A stretch of DNA of 54,422 bases. Source: Candidatus Marithrix sp. GTDB taxonomy: Bacteria; Pseudomonadota; Gammaproteobacteria; Beggiatoales; Beggiatoaceae. Of the stretch, positions 10,088 through 18,147 are shown in pieces. The translations under genes were made by a program, and so were the position numbers. Location of the stretch: positions 482,088 through 536,509 of the forward strand of contig JADGDS010000002.1 of NCBI GenBank assembly GCA_016744775.1, written 5' to 3'. Below the pieces are notes generated by a model. The model searched no databases. It was not told the origin of the DNA and saw nothing but the letters and a program-made list of their open reading frames with translations. Each line of letters opens with the position of its first letter. Positions within the stretch are counted from its first letter, which is position 1.

Positions 10088-10179
10088 TTAATAGACTATA
10101 CGTAGGGTTGTTATTTTTCTCATTTTTTGTTAAAAGAAAGGTTTAATTACATTTTTTTTTATAAGAAGAGCGAAACATA

Positions 10180-10416
10180 ATGTCTAAAGTTTGTCAAATT
10201 ACTGGTAAACGTCCGATCAGTGGTAATAACGTATCTCATGCCCATAATAAAACTAAGCGTCGCTTTTTACCTAATTTGCATATACATCGTATTTGGGTAG
10301 CAAGTGAAAATCGTTGGGTTAAATTACGTATCAGCCACAAAGGTTTACGTATCATTGATAAGTTAGGTATTGATAAAGTACTAACTGATATGCGTCAACG
10401 AGGCGTTAAAATATAA
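10180..10416 (+). CDS. rpmB: 50S ribosomal protein L28
   Basis: 78 residues, the normal L28 length, starting [21 protein letters not shown], the conserved L28 opening, and containing the basic [12 protein letters not shown] stretch that contacts 23S rRNA. In most gammaproteobacteria rpmG (L33) follows; here it does not, and a stem-loop ends the unit at 10423-10458. The upstream gap of 92 nt is AT-rich with long T tracts and probably holds the promoter. Confidence 0.97.
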   Translation: MSKVCQITGKRPISGNNVSHAHNKTKRRFLPNLHIHRIWVASENRWVKLRISHKGLRIIDKLGIDKVLTDMRQRGVKI

Positions 10417-10422
10417 TAAAAC

Positions 10423-10458
10423 AGTGAAAAGTTAATTTTATTTAAATAACTTTTCACT
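10423..10458 (+). terminator. Stem-loop after rpmB
   Basis: AGTGAAAAGTTA (10423-10434) pairs perfectly with TAACTTTTCACT (10447-10458) across a 12-nt AT loop, beginning six nt after the rpmB stop. There is no long T run after it, so it may be an mRNA 3'-end stabiliser as much as a terminator. Confidence 0.6.
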
Positions 10459-10478
10459 TGTAACCAAGATAAAAAAAT

Positions 10479-11855
10479 GTGACTTTTATTAAGAACTTAT
10501 TATCTTACCTAAAAAAATTTCTTCATTTTCAAACTAGCTTGCCCTTGTCAGTACAACAATCTATAAATAAGAAGCCTGTTTATATTCCACGTGAGAAACA
10601 TATTTTATCACGTAAAAATCTTAGTCCAGCGGCTGTTAGAGTGCTTTATAAATTACATAAATCAGGCTATAAAGCACTTTTAGTTGGCGGAGGTGTACGT
10701 GATAGTTTATTAAAATGTACCCCTAAAGATTTTGATATTGTTACTAATGCCAGCCCTGAACAAGTTAGGGCTTTATTTAATCGTTGTCGTTTAATTGGAC
10801 GGCGTTTTGTATTAGCCCATGTATATGTAAATAAAGAAATTATTGAGGTAGCAACTTTTCGTGCATCTCATAAAAACAATAATAATGGGATTGTACAAGA
10901 TGGACGTATTATTCGTGATAATGTGTATGGAAAAACTGTAGATGAAGATGCTTTGCGTCGCGATTTTACTGTAAATTCTATTTATTATGATATAAGTAAT
11001 CTTTCATTATTAGATTATGCTAATGGCATGGAAGATTTAAAAAATGGTGTAATACGTTTAATTGGTGATCCATCATTACGCTATCAGGAAGATCCAGTAC
11101 GGATGTTACGGGCAATAAGATTTGTAGCAAAACTGGATTTTACTATGGCACCTGAAACTGCCGCTCCAATAAAAGATTTAGCGAATTTATTAAAAAATAT
11201 TCCAGCGGCACGTTTATTTGAAGAAGTACAAAAACTGTTTTTGACTGGACATGCTGTAAAGTCATTGCAACAAATGCGGAAATATAATTTATTTGTACAA
11301 TTATTTCCTTTAACCGACTCTTGTTTACATAATTCGACAGCCGCTACATTAATTGAAGAAGTCTTAGCAAATACAGATGCTAGACAACAGAACAATGAAA
11401 GTATAACAGCAGGCTTTTTATTTGCAGCTTTATTATGGCCCCCTTTATCAAACTTATTACCCAAAGAACCAGTTAAAGGTGTGAATCAACAAGAAGTCTT
11501 ATTTGAAGCAATTGAATACCTGTTAAAAAAACAACAAAAATATGTTGCTATACCAAAACGGATAGCCGTTTTAATGCAAGATATTTGGTTATTGCAATTG
11601 CGCTTAACTCGACCACGTCGAGGTAAAAAGAAGAGTTTTAAGCTTTTAGAACATCCTCGTTTTCGAGCTGGTTATGATTTCTTATTATTACGTGTTAAAG
11701 CTGGTGATAAGGAAGTAGCTTCAGAGGCTGCTTGGTGGACTAAATTTATGAATAGTAATGCTCGCACCCGTAATGAGTTGTTTTCACAAGCTATTAGCCC
11801 TACAGCAAAAAAAGGCTCACAGCGGCGGCGTACACAACCAAAAGATGAAGAATAA
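10479..11855 (+). CDS. pcnB: Poly(A) polymerase I
   Basis: Adds 3' poly(A) tails that promote RNA decay; a class II nucleotidyltransferase related to CCA-adding enzyme. 458 residues, similar to E. coli PcnB. Visible: VYIPREKHILSRKNLSPAA, the nucleotidyltransferase motif LLVGGGVRDSLL with catalytic DFDIVTNA, IEVATFRA, EDALRRDFTVNSIYYD, and the RNA-binding PVRMLRAIRF. The basic tail (KKGSQRRRTQPKDEE) matches PcnB rather than a CCA enzyme. The start is the GTG at 10479, since the overlapping ATG runs straight into TGA. The end overlaps folK by 11 nt, the classical pcnB-folK-panB order. Confidence 0.95.
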   Translation: MTFIKNLLSYLKKFLHFQTSLPLSVQQSINKKPVYIPREKHILSRKNLSPAAVRVLYKLHKSGYKALLVGGGVRDSLLKCTPKDFDIVTNASPEQVRALFNRCRLIGRRFVLAHVYVNKEIIEVATFRASHKNNNNGIVQDGRIIRDNVYGKTVDEDALRRDFTVNSIYYDISNLSLLDYANGMEDLKNGVIRLIGDPSLRYQEDPVRMLRAIRFVAKLDFTMAPETAAPIKDLANLLKNIPAARLFEEVQKLFLTGHAVKSLQQMRKYNLFVQLFPLTDSCLHNSTAATLIEEVLANTDARQQNNESITAGFLFAALLWPPLSNLLPKEPVKGVNQQEVLFEAIEYLLKKQQKYVAIPKRIAVLMQDIWLLQLRLTRPRRGKKKSFKLLEHPRFRAGYDFLLLRVKAGDKEVASEAAWWTKFMNSNARTRNELFSQAISPTAKKGSQRRRTQPKDEE

Positions 11856-12324
11856 GCATACTGCATATATAGGAATCGGTTCTAATCTGAATGAACCGAT
11901 TCAACAAGTTGAATTAGCATTAATAGAATTGCAAAATTTAGTTGATACTAGTTTAGTTAAACGCTCAACTTTATATCGCAGTTTTCCATTAGGATCAGCC
12001 AATCAACCTGATTATATTAATGCTGTTGCGGTATTAAACACTGATTTATCAACAATAGAGTTGTTAAATCAGTTACAAGCCATTGAAAACAAACAAGGTA
12101 GAGTACGTAGCGGTGAAAAATGGGGACCTAGAACTTTAGATTTAGACATCTTGTTATATGATAATCAACAAATAGAAACAGAAAGATTGTCTATACCACA
12201 TCCCGGCATATATGAAAGAGCGTTTGTGTTGTATCCACTGTATGAATGTGTTCCTGATTTAATATTACCAAATGGACAAAAGGTTTATGATTTACTTAAA
12301 CAATTTACGTCAACTAAAAGCTAA
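11845..12324 (+). CDS. folK: 2-amino-4-hydroxy-6-hydroxymethyldihydropteridine pyrophosphokinase
   Basis: HPPK, which transfers pyrophosphate from ATP to 6-hydroxymethyl-dihydropterin in folate synthesis. 159 residues from the ATG at 11845, matching E. coli FolK. Key motifs: AYIGIGSNLNEPIQQ at the N terminus, SxLYRS-type pterin loop (STLYRSFPLG), the catalytic WGPRTLDLDILLYD with the two Mg-binding Asp, and PHPGIYERAFVLYPL. A longer in-frame extension upstream lies inside pcnB and lacks homology to HPPK, so I rejected it. Confidence 0.95.
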   Translation: MKNKHTAYIGIGSNLNEPIQQVELALIELQNLVDTSLVKRSTLYRSFPLGSANQPDYINAVAVLNTDLSTIELLNQLQAIENKQGRVRSGEKWGPRTLDLDILLYDNQQIETERLSIPHPGIYERAFVLYPLYECVPDLILPNGQKVYDLLKQFTSTKS

Positions 12325-13078
12325 AGGCGAAAAAATAACTTGTTTAACTGCTTATGATGCTAGCTTTGCTCAATTGGTTGATAATGCTGGTATTGATATA
12401 GTATTAGTTGGTGATTCATTAGGCATGGTAATTCAGGGTAATGATACTACTTTGCCAGTTACTGTGGATGATATGATTTATCATTGCCAACAGGTTCATC
12501 GTGGTCTGAAACGCGCATTATTAATGGTGGATATGCCATTTATGAGTTATACTAACCCCAAAATGGCTCTTGAAACAGCAGCTCGCTTAATGGGTGAGGC
12601 TCATGCTCAAGTGGTTAAACTTGAAGGTGGCGTTTGGTTAGTGGATACGATTAAACAATTAGCAACTTATGGTATTCCAGTGTGCGCCCATTTAGGTTTG
12701 ACTCCACAATTCATACATAAATTTAGTGGTTATCGTGTACAAGGTCGTACTGAGATGGATGCAGAACGTATCTATGAAGACGCTTTAGCTTTAGAAGCGG
12801 CTGGGGCTGAATTGCTATTACTAGAATGTGTTCCAAGTAAATTAGCAGCTAAGATAACAGCAAGCTTAGAAATACCTGTAATAGGCATAGGGGCTGGATC
12901 TGCTTGTGATGCACAAGTATTGGTATTATATGATATTTTAGGAATTACATCAGGTAAAGTTCCATCTTTTTCTAAAAATTTTTTAGCAGAAAATGGATCA
13001 ATACCTGCCGCTATTACTGCCTTTATTGATGCAGTAAAAAATGGTACATTTCCCGGAACTGAACATAGTTTTAAATAA
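12287..13078 (+). CDS. panB: 3-methyl-2-oxobutanoate hydroxymethyltransferase
   Basis: First step of pantothenate synthesis: adds hydroxymethyl from methylene-THF to 2-oxoisovalerate. 263 residues. Diagnostic segments: TAYDASFAQL, VGDSLGMVIQG with the Mg-binding Asp, TLPVTVDDMIYH, VKLEGG, CAHLGLTPQ, the catalytic Glu region LLLECVP, VIGIGAG, and the ending PGTEHSF. The ATG at 12287 is preceded by AAAAGG, and an ATG at 12272 would add five residues; both lie inside the 3' end of folK, so translation is coupled. No panC is seen next to it; the neighbour is an S58 peptidase instead. Confidence 0.95.
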   Translation: MIYLNNLRQLKAKGEKITCLTAYDASFAQLVDNAGIDIVLVGDSLGMVIQGNDTTLPVTVDDMIYHCQQVHRGLKRALLMVDMPFMSYTNPKMALETAARLMGEAHAQVVKLEGGVWLVDTIKQLATYGIPVCAHLGLTPQFIHKFSGYRVQGRTEMDAERIYEDALALEAAGAELLLLECVPSKLAAKITASLEIPVIGIGAGSACDAQVLVLYDILGITSGKVPSFSKNFLAENGSIPAAITAFIDAVKNGTFPGTEHSFK

Positions 13079-13093
13079 TTTAACTCACAATAA

Positions 13094-14047
13094 ATGAATG
13101 CTATTTTAACAGATATTCCCGGAATTAGTGTCGGTCATTTTACTCACAATGAGTATGCAACAGGTTGTACTGTAATTATCTGTGATAATGGTGCAAATTG
13201 TAGCGTCGATATCCAAGGAGATGCACCGGGCACGAGAGAAACAGATTTACTTACACCTCATAGTTTAGTAGATAAAGTTAATGCCATCTTATTAACAGGC
13301 GGTAGTGCATTCGGTTTAGCTGCCGCTGATGGAGTAATGAAATACTGTCAAGAAAAAGGCTATGGATTTACAATGGGTCATAAAAAAATACCCATTGTAC
13401 CATCAGCAGTAATCTATGATTTTAATCTTGGTTCACAAGATTATGCGCCAACAGCACAAGATGGTTATCAAGCTTGCTTAAATGCTACAACAGGAGAGAT
13501 TGAAACTGGTAATGTTGGAGCTGGTACAGGTGCCTTAGTTGGAAAAGTATGTGGAATTGCACAATCCATGCGTGGTGGCTTAGGAGTCGCAGGAATTAAA
13601 TTTCCGAGTGGATTAATTATCAGTGTTCTGGTGGTTGTCAATACATTTGGAGACGTTAGAAATTCTCAAAACAGAATTATAGCTGGTGCCAGAACTACGG
13701 ATAATAGCTTTATAGACGCTACTAAATATCTGATGAATGAAAATAACACGGCTGTCAATAATGGCTCTAATACACTAATTGGTGTTGTGGCAACCAATGC
13801 CAAATTAAATGGTTATAATCTGCAAAAAATGGCAAAACGGGCACAAATTGGTGTCAGTCAAATTATAACACCAGCTCATACCATGTATGATGGTGATACT
13901 TTTTTTTCCTTAGCAACTGGAGAAATTGAAACAGATATTACTTTAGTAGGTGTTACCGTAACAGAATTAGTAAAAAAGGCTTGCTTTCAAGCCATATTAA
14001 AATCAGTTGGTAGAGAAGGAATACCAGCTTATTCAGAATTAATATGA
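13094..14047 (+). CDS. P1/S58-family peptidase (DmpA-like, N-terminal nucleophile hydrolase)
   Basis: 317 residues of the DmpA/BapA superfamily, whose members autocleave to expose an N-terminal Ser/Thr nucleophile and hydrolyse N-terminal or beta-peptide bonds. Signature segments: DIPGISVGHFT at the start, CDNGANCSVDIQGDAPGTRETDLL, LTGGSAFGLAAADGV, GNVGAGTGALVGK, MRGGLGVAGIKFPSG, NTFGDV, GVVATNA and AHTMYDGDTFFSLATG. By family comparison the likely self-cleavage site is Asn-Thr in GSNTLIG, giving a Thr nucleophile. Its stop overlaps the following ATP-grasp gene (ATGA), so the two are coupled. Substrate unknown. Confidence 0.88.
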   Translation: MNAILTDIPGISVGHFTHNEYATGCTVIICDNGANCSVDIQGDAPGTRETDLLTPHSLVDKVNAILLTGGSAFGLAAADGVMKYCQEKGYGFTMGHKKIPIVPSAVIYDFNLGSQDYAPTAQDGYQACLNATTGEIETGNVGAGTGALVGKVCGIAQSMRGGLGVAGIKFPSGLIISVLVVVNTFGDVRNSQNRIIAGARTTDNSFIDATKYLMNENNTAVNNGSNTLIGVVATNAKLNGYNLQKMAKRAQIGVSQIITPAHTMYDGDTFFSLATGEIETDITLVGVTVTELVKKACFQAILKSVGREGIPAYSELI

Positions 14048-15217
14048 CAAATCTGTTTATACACACAATTCATCTAAAGACTGGAAATAAATTAAAACTT
14101 CAGCAATACCCAGAACGAGCATTATTGCTCGCTGAAGAAAAAGATATTATAATTCTCAATAATTATCCCGATACCGATTATCTTAATTATTTACTAAGTA
14201 TCGGTATTGGAACCCGCAATATACTTATACCTAGCGTAAAAGCTGAATCATTATCAGAAAAAATACTTAAAGATCAACAACTATTAAAATATTTAAGCAA
14301 CCAAAATCCACTAATATTACAGCCTTATATTAGCACTGCCGCAGAAGCCAAAATAGCCAAACTGATAAACGCGACTTTGAATGGTGCCCCTCCAGATTTA
14401 ACAGAACAAATCAACAACAAACACTATTTACTATCCATATCACCAACACTTGAATATAAAACTGCTAATTCAGCCACAGTTATAGCAATTGCCAAACAAC
14501 AAATAAAAAAATATCAACAAATAGTAATTAGCGGCGTTCAAAGCTATGGAGGCATAGAAATATGGCCAATAAATAATACAAATGATCTGATCAAATTTGA
14601 AAACTGCAAAGAACAATATCTAATAACAAAAAAATATAAAACCTCAAATTCACCAAACATTCAATATCAGATTCAGCCAAACCAAATAGAAGAAATAGGC
14701 ATAACCGATCAAATATTAGATGAGAAACTAACATATAAAGGCAATATATATCCCTCAAAAAGCAAGCAGCTAGAAAAAATCAGACAAGACTCATATATTG
14801 TCTGTCAAAAATTACAAGCGGCAGGATATAAAGGAATATTAGGAATTGATTTTATAGAAACTATAGACAATGAATTATTCATAGTTGACATAAATGCACG
14901 CACCAACACCTCATCTTTTGGCTTACATGTTCTAAAAAAACTATTTCCTAACTCATATCAAAACAAATCTCTCAAAATAATACCTAATATTAATATTGGT
15001 AAAACAAAGACATTTAAAGAATTAACAGGCAAAATTGGACCACTTTTTAATAAAGAAACTGGACAAGGTATTATTCCGTATAATGTTGGTGGATTGAAAT
15101 GGGGAGAATTTAGTGGTATTTTGATTGGTGATTTTGAATTGGATTGGTGTTGCATCAAAAGAACATGTAGTTAGGCGATTGGCTTATTCATTTAAAGACA
15201 AAGATTTATGCCAATAA
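14044..15217 (+). pseudogene. ATP-grasp family ligase-like gene, probably frameshifted near its 3' end
   Basis: The intact frame runs 14044-15174 (376 residues). It shows an ATP-grasp core: YKGILGIDFIE, then DNELFIVDINARTNTSSFG (metal-binding acidic residue and Asn), and a C-terminal GIIPYNVGGLKWGEFSGILIGD as in uncharacterised ATP-grasp carboxylate-amine ligases. The last residues of this frame (DWCCIKRTCS) look unlike protein family ends, whereas the next frame continues as VASKEHVVRRLAYSFKDKDLCQ and stops at 15217. A one-base shift between about 15125 and 15150 (mutation or sequencing error) would explain this. The gene may still be functional. It is coupled to the S58 peptidase gene; ligase plus peptidase suggests making and trimming a small peptide or amide. 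Confidence 0.6.
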
Positions 15218-15329
15218 TTTACCGCTATTGGACAGATTGTAAATGGGAATGAATCTTAACAAATAGGCAAATTTAACATTGTTAGCAACATGTAATATTT
15301 TTATATATGAATGAATTAAAAAAATTAAT

Positions 15330-15358
15330 TTGCAGATTATTATATATTATAATATAAT
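15330..15358 (+). promoter_or_regulatory. Sigma70-type promoter for rplM-rpsI with overlapping palindrome
   Basis: TTGCAG (15330-15335), a 17-nt spacer and TATAAT (15353-15358) sit about 40 nt before the rplM start. The -10 box lies in a larger palindrome, 15333-15364, with arms CAGATTATTATAT and ATATAATAATCTG around ATTATA. The palindrome might be an operator or only an AT-rich coincidence. Confidence 0.6.
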
Positions 15359-15399
15359 AATCTGTTATCTTATTTATTATTGATGTTGGAGTTACGCTA

Positions 15400-15834
15400 A
15401 TGAAAACCTTTAGCGCAAAGCCTCAAACCGTTAAGCATGATTGGTTTCTCATGAATGCTGAAAATCAGGTTTTGGGACGGCTAGCGACTGAAATTGCAAG
15501 ACGTTTACGAGGTAAGCATAAACCTGAATATACACCACATGTTGATACTGGTGATTATATTGTTGTAATTAATGCTGAAAAGGTGCATGTTACTGGTCGT
15601 AAGAAAACCGATAAAATGTATTATCACCATACTGGTTATCCGGGTGGGATTAAATCCATTAGTTTTGAAAAATTGATGGTAAAAGCACCAGAACGTATTC
15701 TTGAAAAAGCAGTAAAAGGTATGTTACCTAAAGGTCCTTTAGGTCGTGCTATGTTTAAAAAATTGAAAATTTATGTAGGTTCTGAACATCAACATGATGC
15801 GCAAAAACCTACACCATTAACATTAAATAGCTAA
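15400..15834 (+). CDS. rplM: 50S ribosomal protein L13
   Basis: 144 residues, the usual L13 length. Starts [20 protein letters not shown] and contains the conserved [35 protein letters not shown] and [18 protein letters not shown]. Assembly-initiating large-subunit protein. It is followed after two bases by rpsI, the near-universal rplM-rpsI pair. GGAG stands before the ATG. Confidence 0.98.
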   Translation: MKTFSAKPQTVKHDWFLMNAENQVLGRLATEIARRLRGKHKPEYTPHVDTGDYIVVINAEKVHVTGRKKTDKMYYHHTGYPGGIKSISFEKLMVKAPERILEKAVKGMLPKGPLGRAMFKKLKIYVGSEHQHDAQKPTPLTLNS

Positions 15835-15836
15835 TT

Positions 15837-16226
15837 ATGACAGAGCAGTATTACGGCACCGGAAGACGTAAAAGTTCTAAAGCCCGTGTCTATATGAAAG
15901 CCGGTGACGGTAAAATTCTTATTAATAAACTTCCTATTGATGAATATTTTGGTCGTGAAACTTCTCGCATGGTAGTACGCCAACCATTGGAAGTTGTAGA
16001 AAGAGAAAATAGTTTTGATATTAATGTAACGGTTGCTGGTGGCGGCAATACCGGGCAAGCAGGTGCGATTCGACATGGTTTAACTCGTGCTTTAATGATG
16101 TATGATGAAAGTTTTCGTTCAGCATTACGTAAGGCGGGATTTGTTACTCGTGATGCGCGTAAAGTTGAACGTAAAAAAGTTGGTTTACATAAGGCTCGTA
16201 AACGTCCACAATATTCAAAACGTTAA
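15837..16226 (+). CDS. rpsI: 30S ribosomal protein S9
   Basis: 129 residues. Opens [19 protein letters not shown] and ends in the conserved basic tail [18 protein letters not shown], whose last residues reach the P-site t[19 protein letters not shown] segment present as [14 protein letters not shown]. Cotranscribed with rplM. Confidence 0.98.
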   Translation: MTEQYYGTGRRKSSKARVYMKAGDGKILINKLPIDEYFGRETSRMVVRQPLEVVERENSFDINVTVAGGGNTGQAGAIRHGLTRALMMYDESFRSALRKAGFVTRDARKVERKKVGLHKARKRPQYSKR

Positions 16227-16243
16227 GTTTTCCCCCCCCCTCC

Positions 16244-16267
16244 TTGCCAGTTATTATTGACTGGCAA
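16244..16267 (+). terminator. Stem-loop after rpsI
   Basis: TTGCCAGT (16244-16251) pairs with ACTGGCAA (16260-16267) over an 8-nt loop, followed by AAAT rather than a T run. A homopolymer of nine C (16232-16240) precedes it. Plausible end of the rplM-rpsI transcript. Confidence 0.5.
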
Positions 16268-16357
16268 AATACCAAATAAACTGGCTACAACAAAACCCAC
16301 ATAAAGAAAACCAACTAGTGCAAGAAGGCGAAAATATTCAGACCACCTTCAATTAGG

Positions 16358-16381
16358 GCAACCACAAGGGATTGCCCCTAC
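16358..16381. repeat. Short stem-loop repeat GGGCAA...TTGCCC
   Basis: GGGCAA (about 16357-16362) and TTGCCC enclose CCACAAGGGA. It stands at the left edge of the gene-free, repeat-rich stretch 16268-16757, and is followed by a 14-bp imperfect tandem (TAGCTTCGCTGACT, TAGCTCCGCTGACT). Confidence 0.5.
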
Positions 16382-16437
16382 AATATTTTCTCGTTAGCTT
16401 CGCTGACTTAGCTCCGCTGACTTCATATGTATCGTAT

Positions 16438-16716
16438 CCCACGCTCCAGCGTCAATGCCATTGACTTAAGGTTTTAATCCCCCCTTTTAGCAAAGGGGGG
16501 GGCTCTTAAGTTTTCTCGTTTTTCTCGTTCCCACGCTCCAGCGTGGTAACGCATGTCCAGACGCTCCAGCGTCAAATAATAATTAAACTAAATTTCGCTA
16601 TTATATTTTGTTACAGGACGCTGGAGCGTCCCCACATGCGTTACCACGCTGGAGCGTGGGAACGAGAAAAAGGGGGGGGACTCTTAAGTTAATGGCATTG
16701 ACGCTCCAGCATAATA
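16438..16716. repeat. Nested inverted-repeat element, GCTGGAGCGT family
   Basis: A composite palindrome of about 280 bp. Inner arms 16524-16574 and 16617-16666 are near-perfect reverse complements of about 50 nt (CTCGTTCCCACGCTCCAGCG... and its complement). Outer arms around 16443-16470 and 16686-16711 pair as well (GCGTCAATGCCATTGACTTAAG against CTTAAGTTAATGGCATTGACGC). The centre is AT-rich. There is no convincing gene in it; a 69-codon minus-strand frame is made of repeat sequence. The whole stretch 16268-16757 holds only repeats. Confidence 0.7.
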
Positions 16717-16739
16717 ATGCATGTCCAGACGCAGAAAAT

Positions 16740-16757
16740 GGTCGGTTATCACCGACC
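16740..16757. repeat. Small stem-loop GGTCGGT/ACCGACC
   Basis: GGTCGGT (16740-16746), loop TATC, ACCGACC (16751-16757). It abuts the left breakpoint of the 284-bp duplication and supplies, with the following bases, the stop codon of the truncated antitoxin gene. Confidence 0.55.
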
Positions 16758-16931
16758 CTACAAGGCTTTCTGTAATTTTTTTTCTTCTTGCAGTTGAATA
16801 AAATATTCAATTGCTTGTTTTATAATATCTGACTTAGTGCTGTGCAATTCACCTTTTAAATTATCCAACGCCAGATTCATACTGTGAGGAAGAGAAACAG
16901 TAATACGATCATAACTATTTTGTAAATTCAT
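16758..16931 (-). pseudogene. Truncated copy of the ribbon-helix-helix antitoxin gene (57 codons)
   Basis: Reads identically or nearly so to the N-terminal 56 residues of the antitoxin encoded at 18480-18728 (MNLQNSYDRITVSLPHSMNL...), then reaches TAG directly after the duplication breakpoint at 16765. It therefore keeps the whole ribbon-helix-helix DNA-binding region but loses the C-terminal 26 residues, where such antitoxins usually wrap around the toxin. The start codon, the Shine-Dalgarno-like AGGAGA and the upstream operator are preserved with very few base changes. It may be dead or may make a DNA-binding-only repressor. Confidence 0.75.
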
Positions 16932-17048
16932 AGTGTTTCTCCTATATGTTTAAATTCGACATCAATATGATACATCAAAATATGATGTTTGTAAACATAC
17001 AGAGTCTCAAGACCTGACAGGTTTTAAAAACCTGTCAGGTCTAAAACC
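16765..17048. repeat. 284-bp direct repeat, left copy
   Basis: Matches 18562-18845 at a constant offset of 1797 bp with only a few substitutions. The unit contains the 5' part of the antitoxin gene, its promoter/operator region and one CCTGACAGG-family palindrome (near 17010-17042). Homology ends abruptly on both sides. Confidence 0.9.
16959..16988 (-). promoter_or_regulatory. Second copy of the antitoxin operator
   Basis: Same arrangement as at 18756-18785: ACATCA, ACATCA, TGATGT in a 30-bp span upstream of the truncated antitoxin gene. It is a probable extra binding site for the same repressor. Confidence 0.5.
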
Positions 17049-17117
17049 AGCGGTTTGATAAATTATTGATAACTATATTCTTCTATTTTATCATCAGAAT
17101 ATTTTTATGGTATAAAA

Positions 17118-17181
17118 GGAGTCCAAGATTTATCTTGGAATAGTATTAAAAGTGCGTATTTCCAAGATAAATCTTGGACTC
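17118..17181. repeat. Perfect 23-bp inverted repeat
   Basis: GGAGTCCAAGATTTATCTTG+GAA (17118-17140) and its exact complement (17159-17181) flank an 18-nt AT-rich loop. Each arm itself contains the smaller palindrome CCAAGATTTATCTTGG. It lies upstream of the XRE gene at 17284 and would form a very stable hairpin in either strand. Confidence 0.8.
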
Positions 17182-17283
17182 CAAAATCCCTGATAATTTA
17201 TGCTTCAGTACTTATAAATAACAATAATGATATAATCCAGATACCAGAAGTACTAATTCACTAACTCAAAGTATATTTTTATT

Positions 17284-17676
17284 ATGCAAACCAATAACAC
17301 TATAAAAATAAACGAAAAAATAAAATTCATTCGTTCACTAAAAAGTTGGACACAAGAACAAGTGGCAGATAAATTAGGAATAAGTACTCATGCCTATGCA
17401 AAAATAGAACGAGGTGAGACGGATGTCAATTTTTCTAGGTTGCAACAATTTGCTGAGATAATGGAAATAGATTTGCTACAGTTACTGAGTTTCGATGAAA
17501 AAAATATATTTAATATTAATGGAAATCACTCTCAATCTCAAATTGTTTGCTTTAATTCTTCAATGGAACAATCAGAAAACAAGCATGAATTAGAAAAAGC
17601 AAATTTAATGAATGAGCAATTGCAAAAGGAAGTGGAGTACTTGAAAGAAATTATAAATAATTTATTGCAAAAGTAA
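17284..17676 (+). CDS. XRE-family regulator with C-terminal coiled coil
   Basis: 130 residues. Residues about 11-70 form a Cro/C1-type helix-turn-helix (IKFIRSLKSWTQEQVADKLG-ISTHAYAKIERGETDVNFSRLQQFAEI). The C-terminal part (about 98-130) is a predicted coiled coil (KHELEKANLMNEQLQKEVEYLKEIINNLL), so it probably dimerises or oligomerises. A paralogue with the same layout and the same KHELEKAN start of the coil lies at 53242-53601. It is encoded next to a toxin-antitoxin pair; target unknown. Confidence 0.85.
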   Translation: MQTNNTIKINEKIKFIRSLKSWTQEQVADKLGISTHAYAKIERGETDVNFSRLQQFAEIMEIDLLQLLSFDEKNIFNINGNHSQSQIVCFNSSMEQSENKHELEKANLMNEQLQKEVEYLKEIINNLLQK

Positions 17677-17758
17677 TTTTGTAAAACAAGTTCAACAAAG
17701 TTATGAAGACAAATTCGTAGAAATGTCGATAAATGTAATCATTAAAAGGATATTTATT

Positions 17759-18058
17759 ATGAATAATAATGCAAAAATATATCATTTTGTACTTGTATTG
17801 TCTGGATTTTCATCTTTAGATGAGAATATTGAAGATGCACTTTTTGAAGCAGGTTGTGATGATGCTTTATTAATTATTCGCGATAATGTGCCTTATTTAG
17901 AATTTGATAAATCAGCCACTAATCTTGATGAAGCAATTTCATCTGCAATTCAAAATGTAGAATCAGCAAATATTGGTGCAACTATTTTGAAAATTTATAA
18001 TGATGATACAGAGTTGATTTCTAACATCAACTTTAACCTGACTTCATTTCATGCTTGA
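17759..18058 (+). CDS. Small conserved-looking protein with EAGCDDALL motif, function unknown
   Basis: 99 residues from the ATG at 17759, which has AAAGGA eight nt upstream; an in-frame ATG at 17723 lacks such a site. Pattern: a beta-strand-like start (YHFVLVLSGFSSL), then ENIEDALFEAGCDDALLIIRDNVPYLEFDKSA, then DEAISSAIQNVESANIGATI. I have an impression of similar short proteins next to toxin-antitoxin or phage-related genes in proteobacteria but cannot name a characterised member. It could be a small regulator or antitoxin-like adaptor. Confidence 0.6.
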   Translation: MNNNAKIYHFVLVLSGFSSLDENIEDALFEAGCDDALLIIRDNVPYLEFDKSATNLDEAISSAIQNVESANIGATILKIYNDDTELISNINFNLTSFHA

Positions 18059-18147
18059 CTTATTAAAAAAATAGTACAACGAATTTACGGAATAAACGAA
18101 TTATTAATCCTGAATATAAAAAAATCCGTTAAGTAATCATCTCCCAT

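Noticed and set aside
10417..10478. Missing rpmG hidden downstream of rpmB
   Set aside because: Only 62 nt of stem-loop and AT-rich sequence are present; L33 needs about 150 nt, and no such motif is seen.
11084..11464. 126-codon minus-strand open frame
   Set aside because: Antisense to pcnB; no conserved motif and Cys/Lys-rich shadow composition.
15333..15364. L13 autoregulatory RNA leader
   Set aside because: The palindrome overlaps the promoter -10 box, so it would not be in the transcript as a whole; an AT-only stem gives no specific L13-site resemblance.
16601..16810. 69-codon minus-strand open frame
   Set aside because: Composed of repeat sequence and the out-of-frame end of the truncated antitoxin gene; the real reading frame there is 16758-16931.
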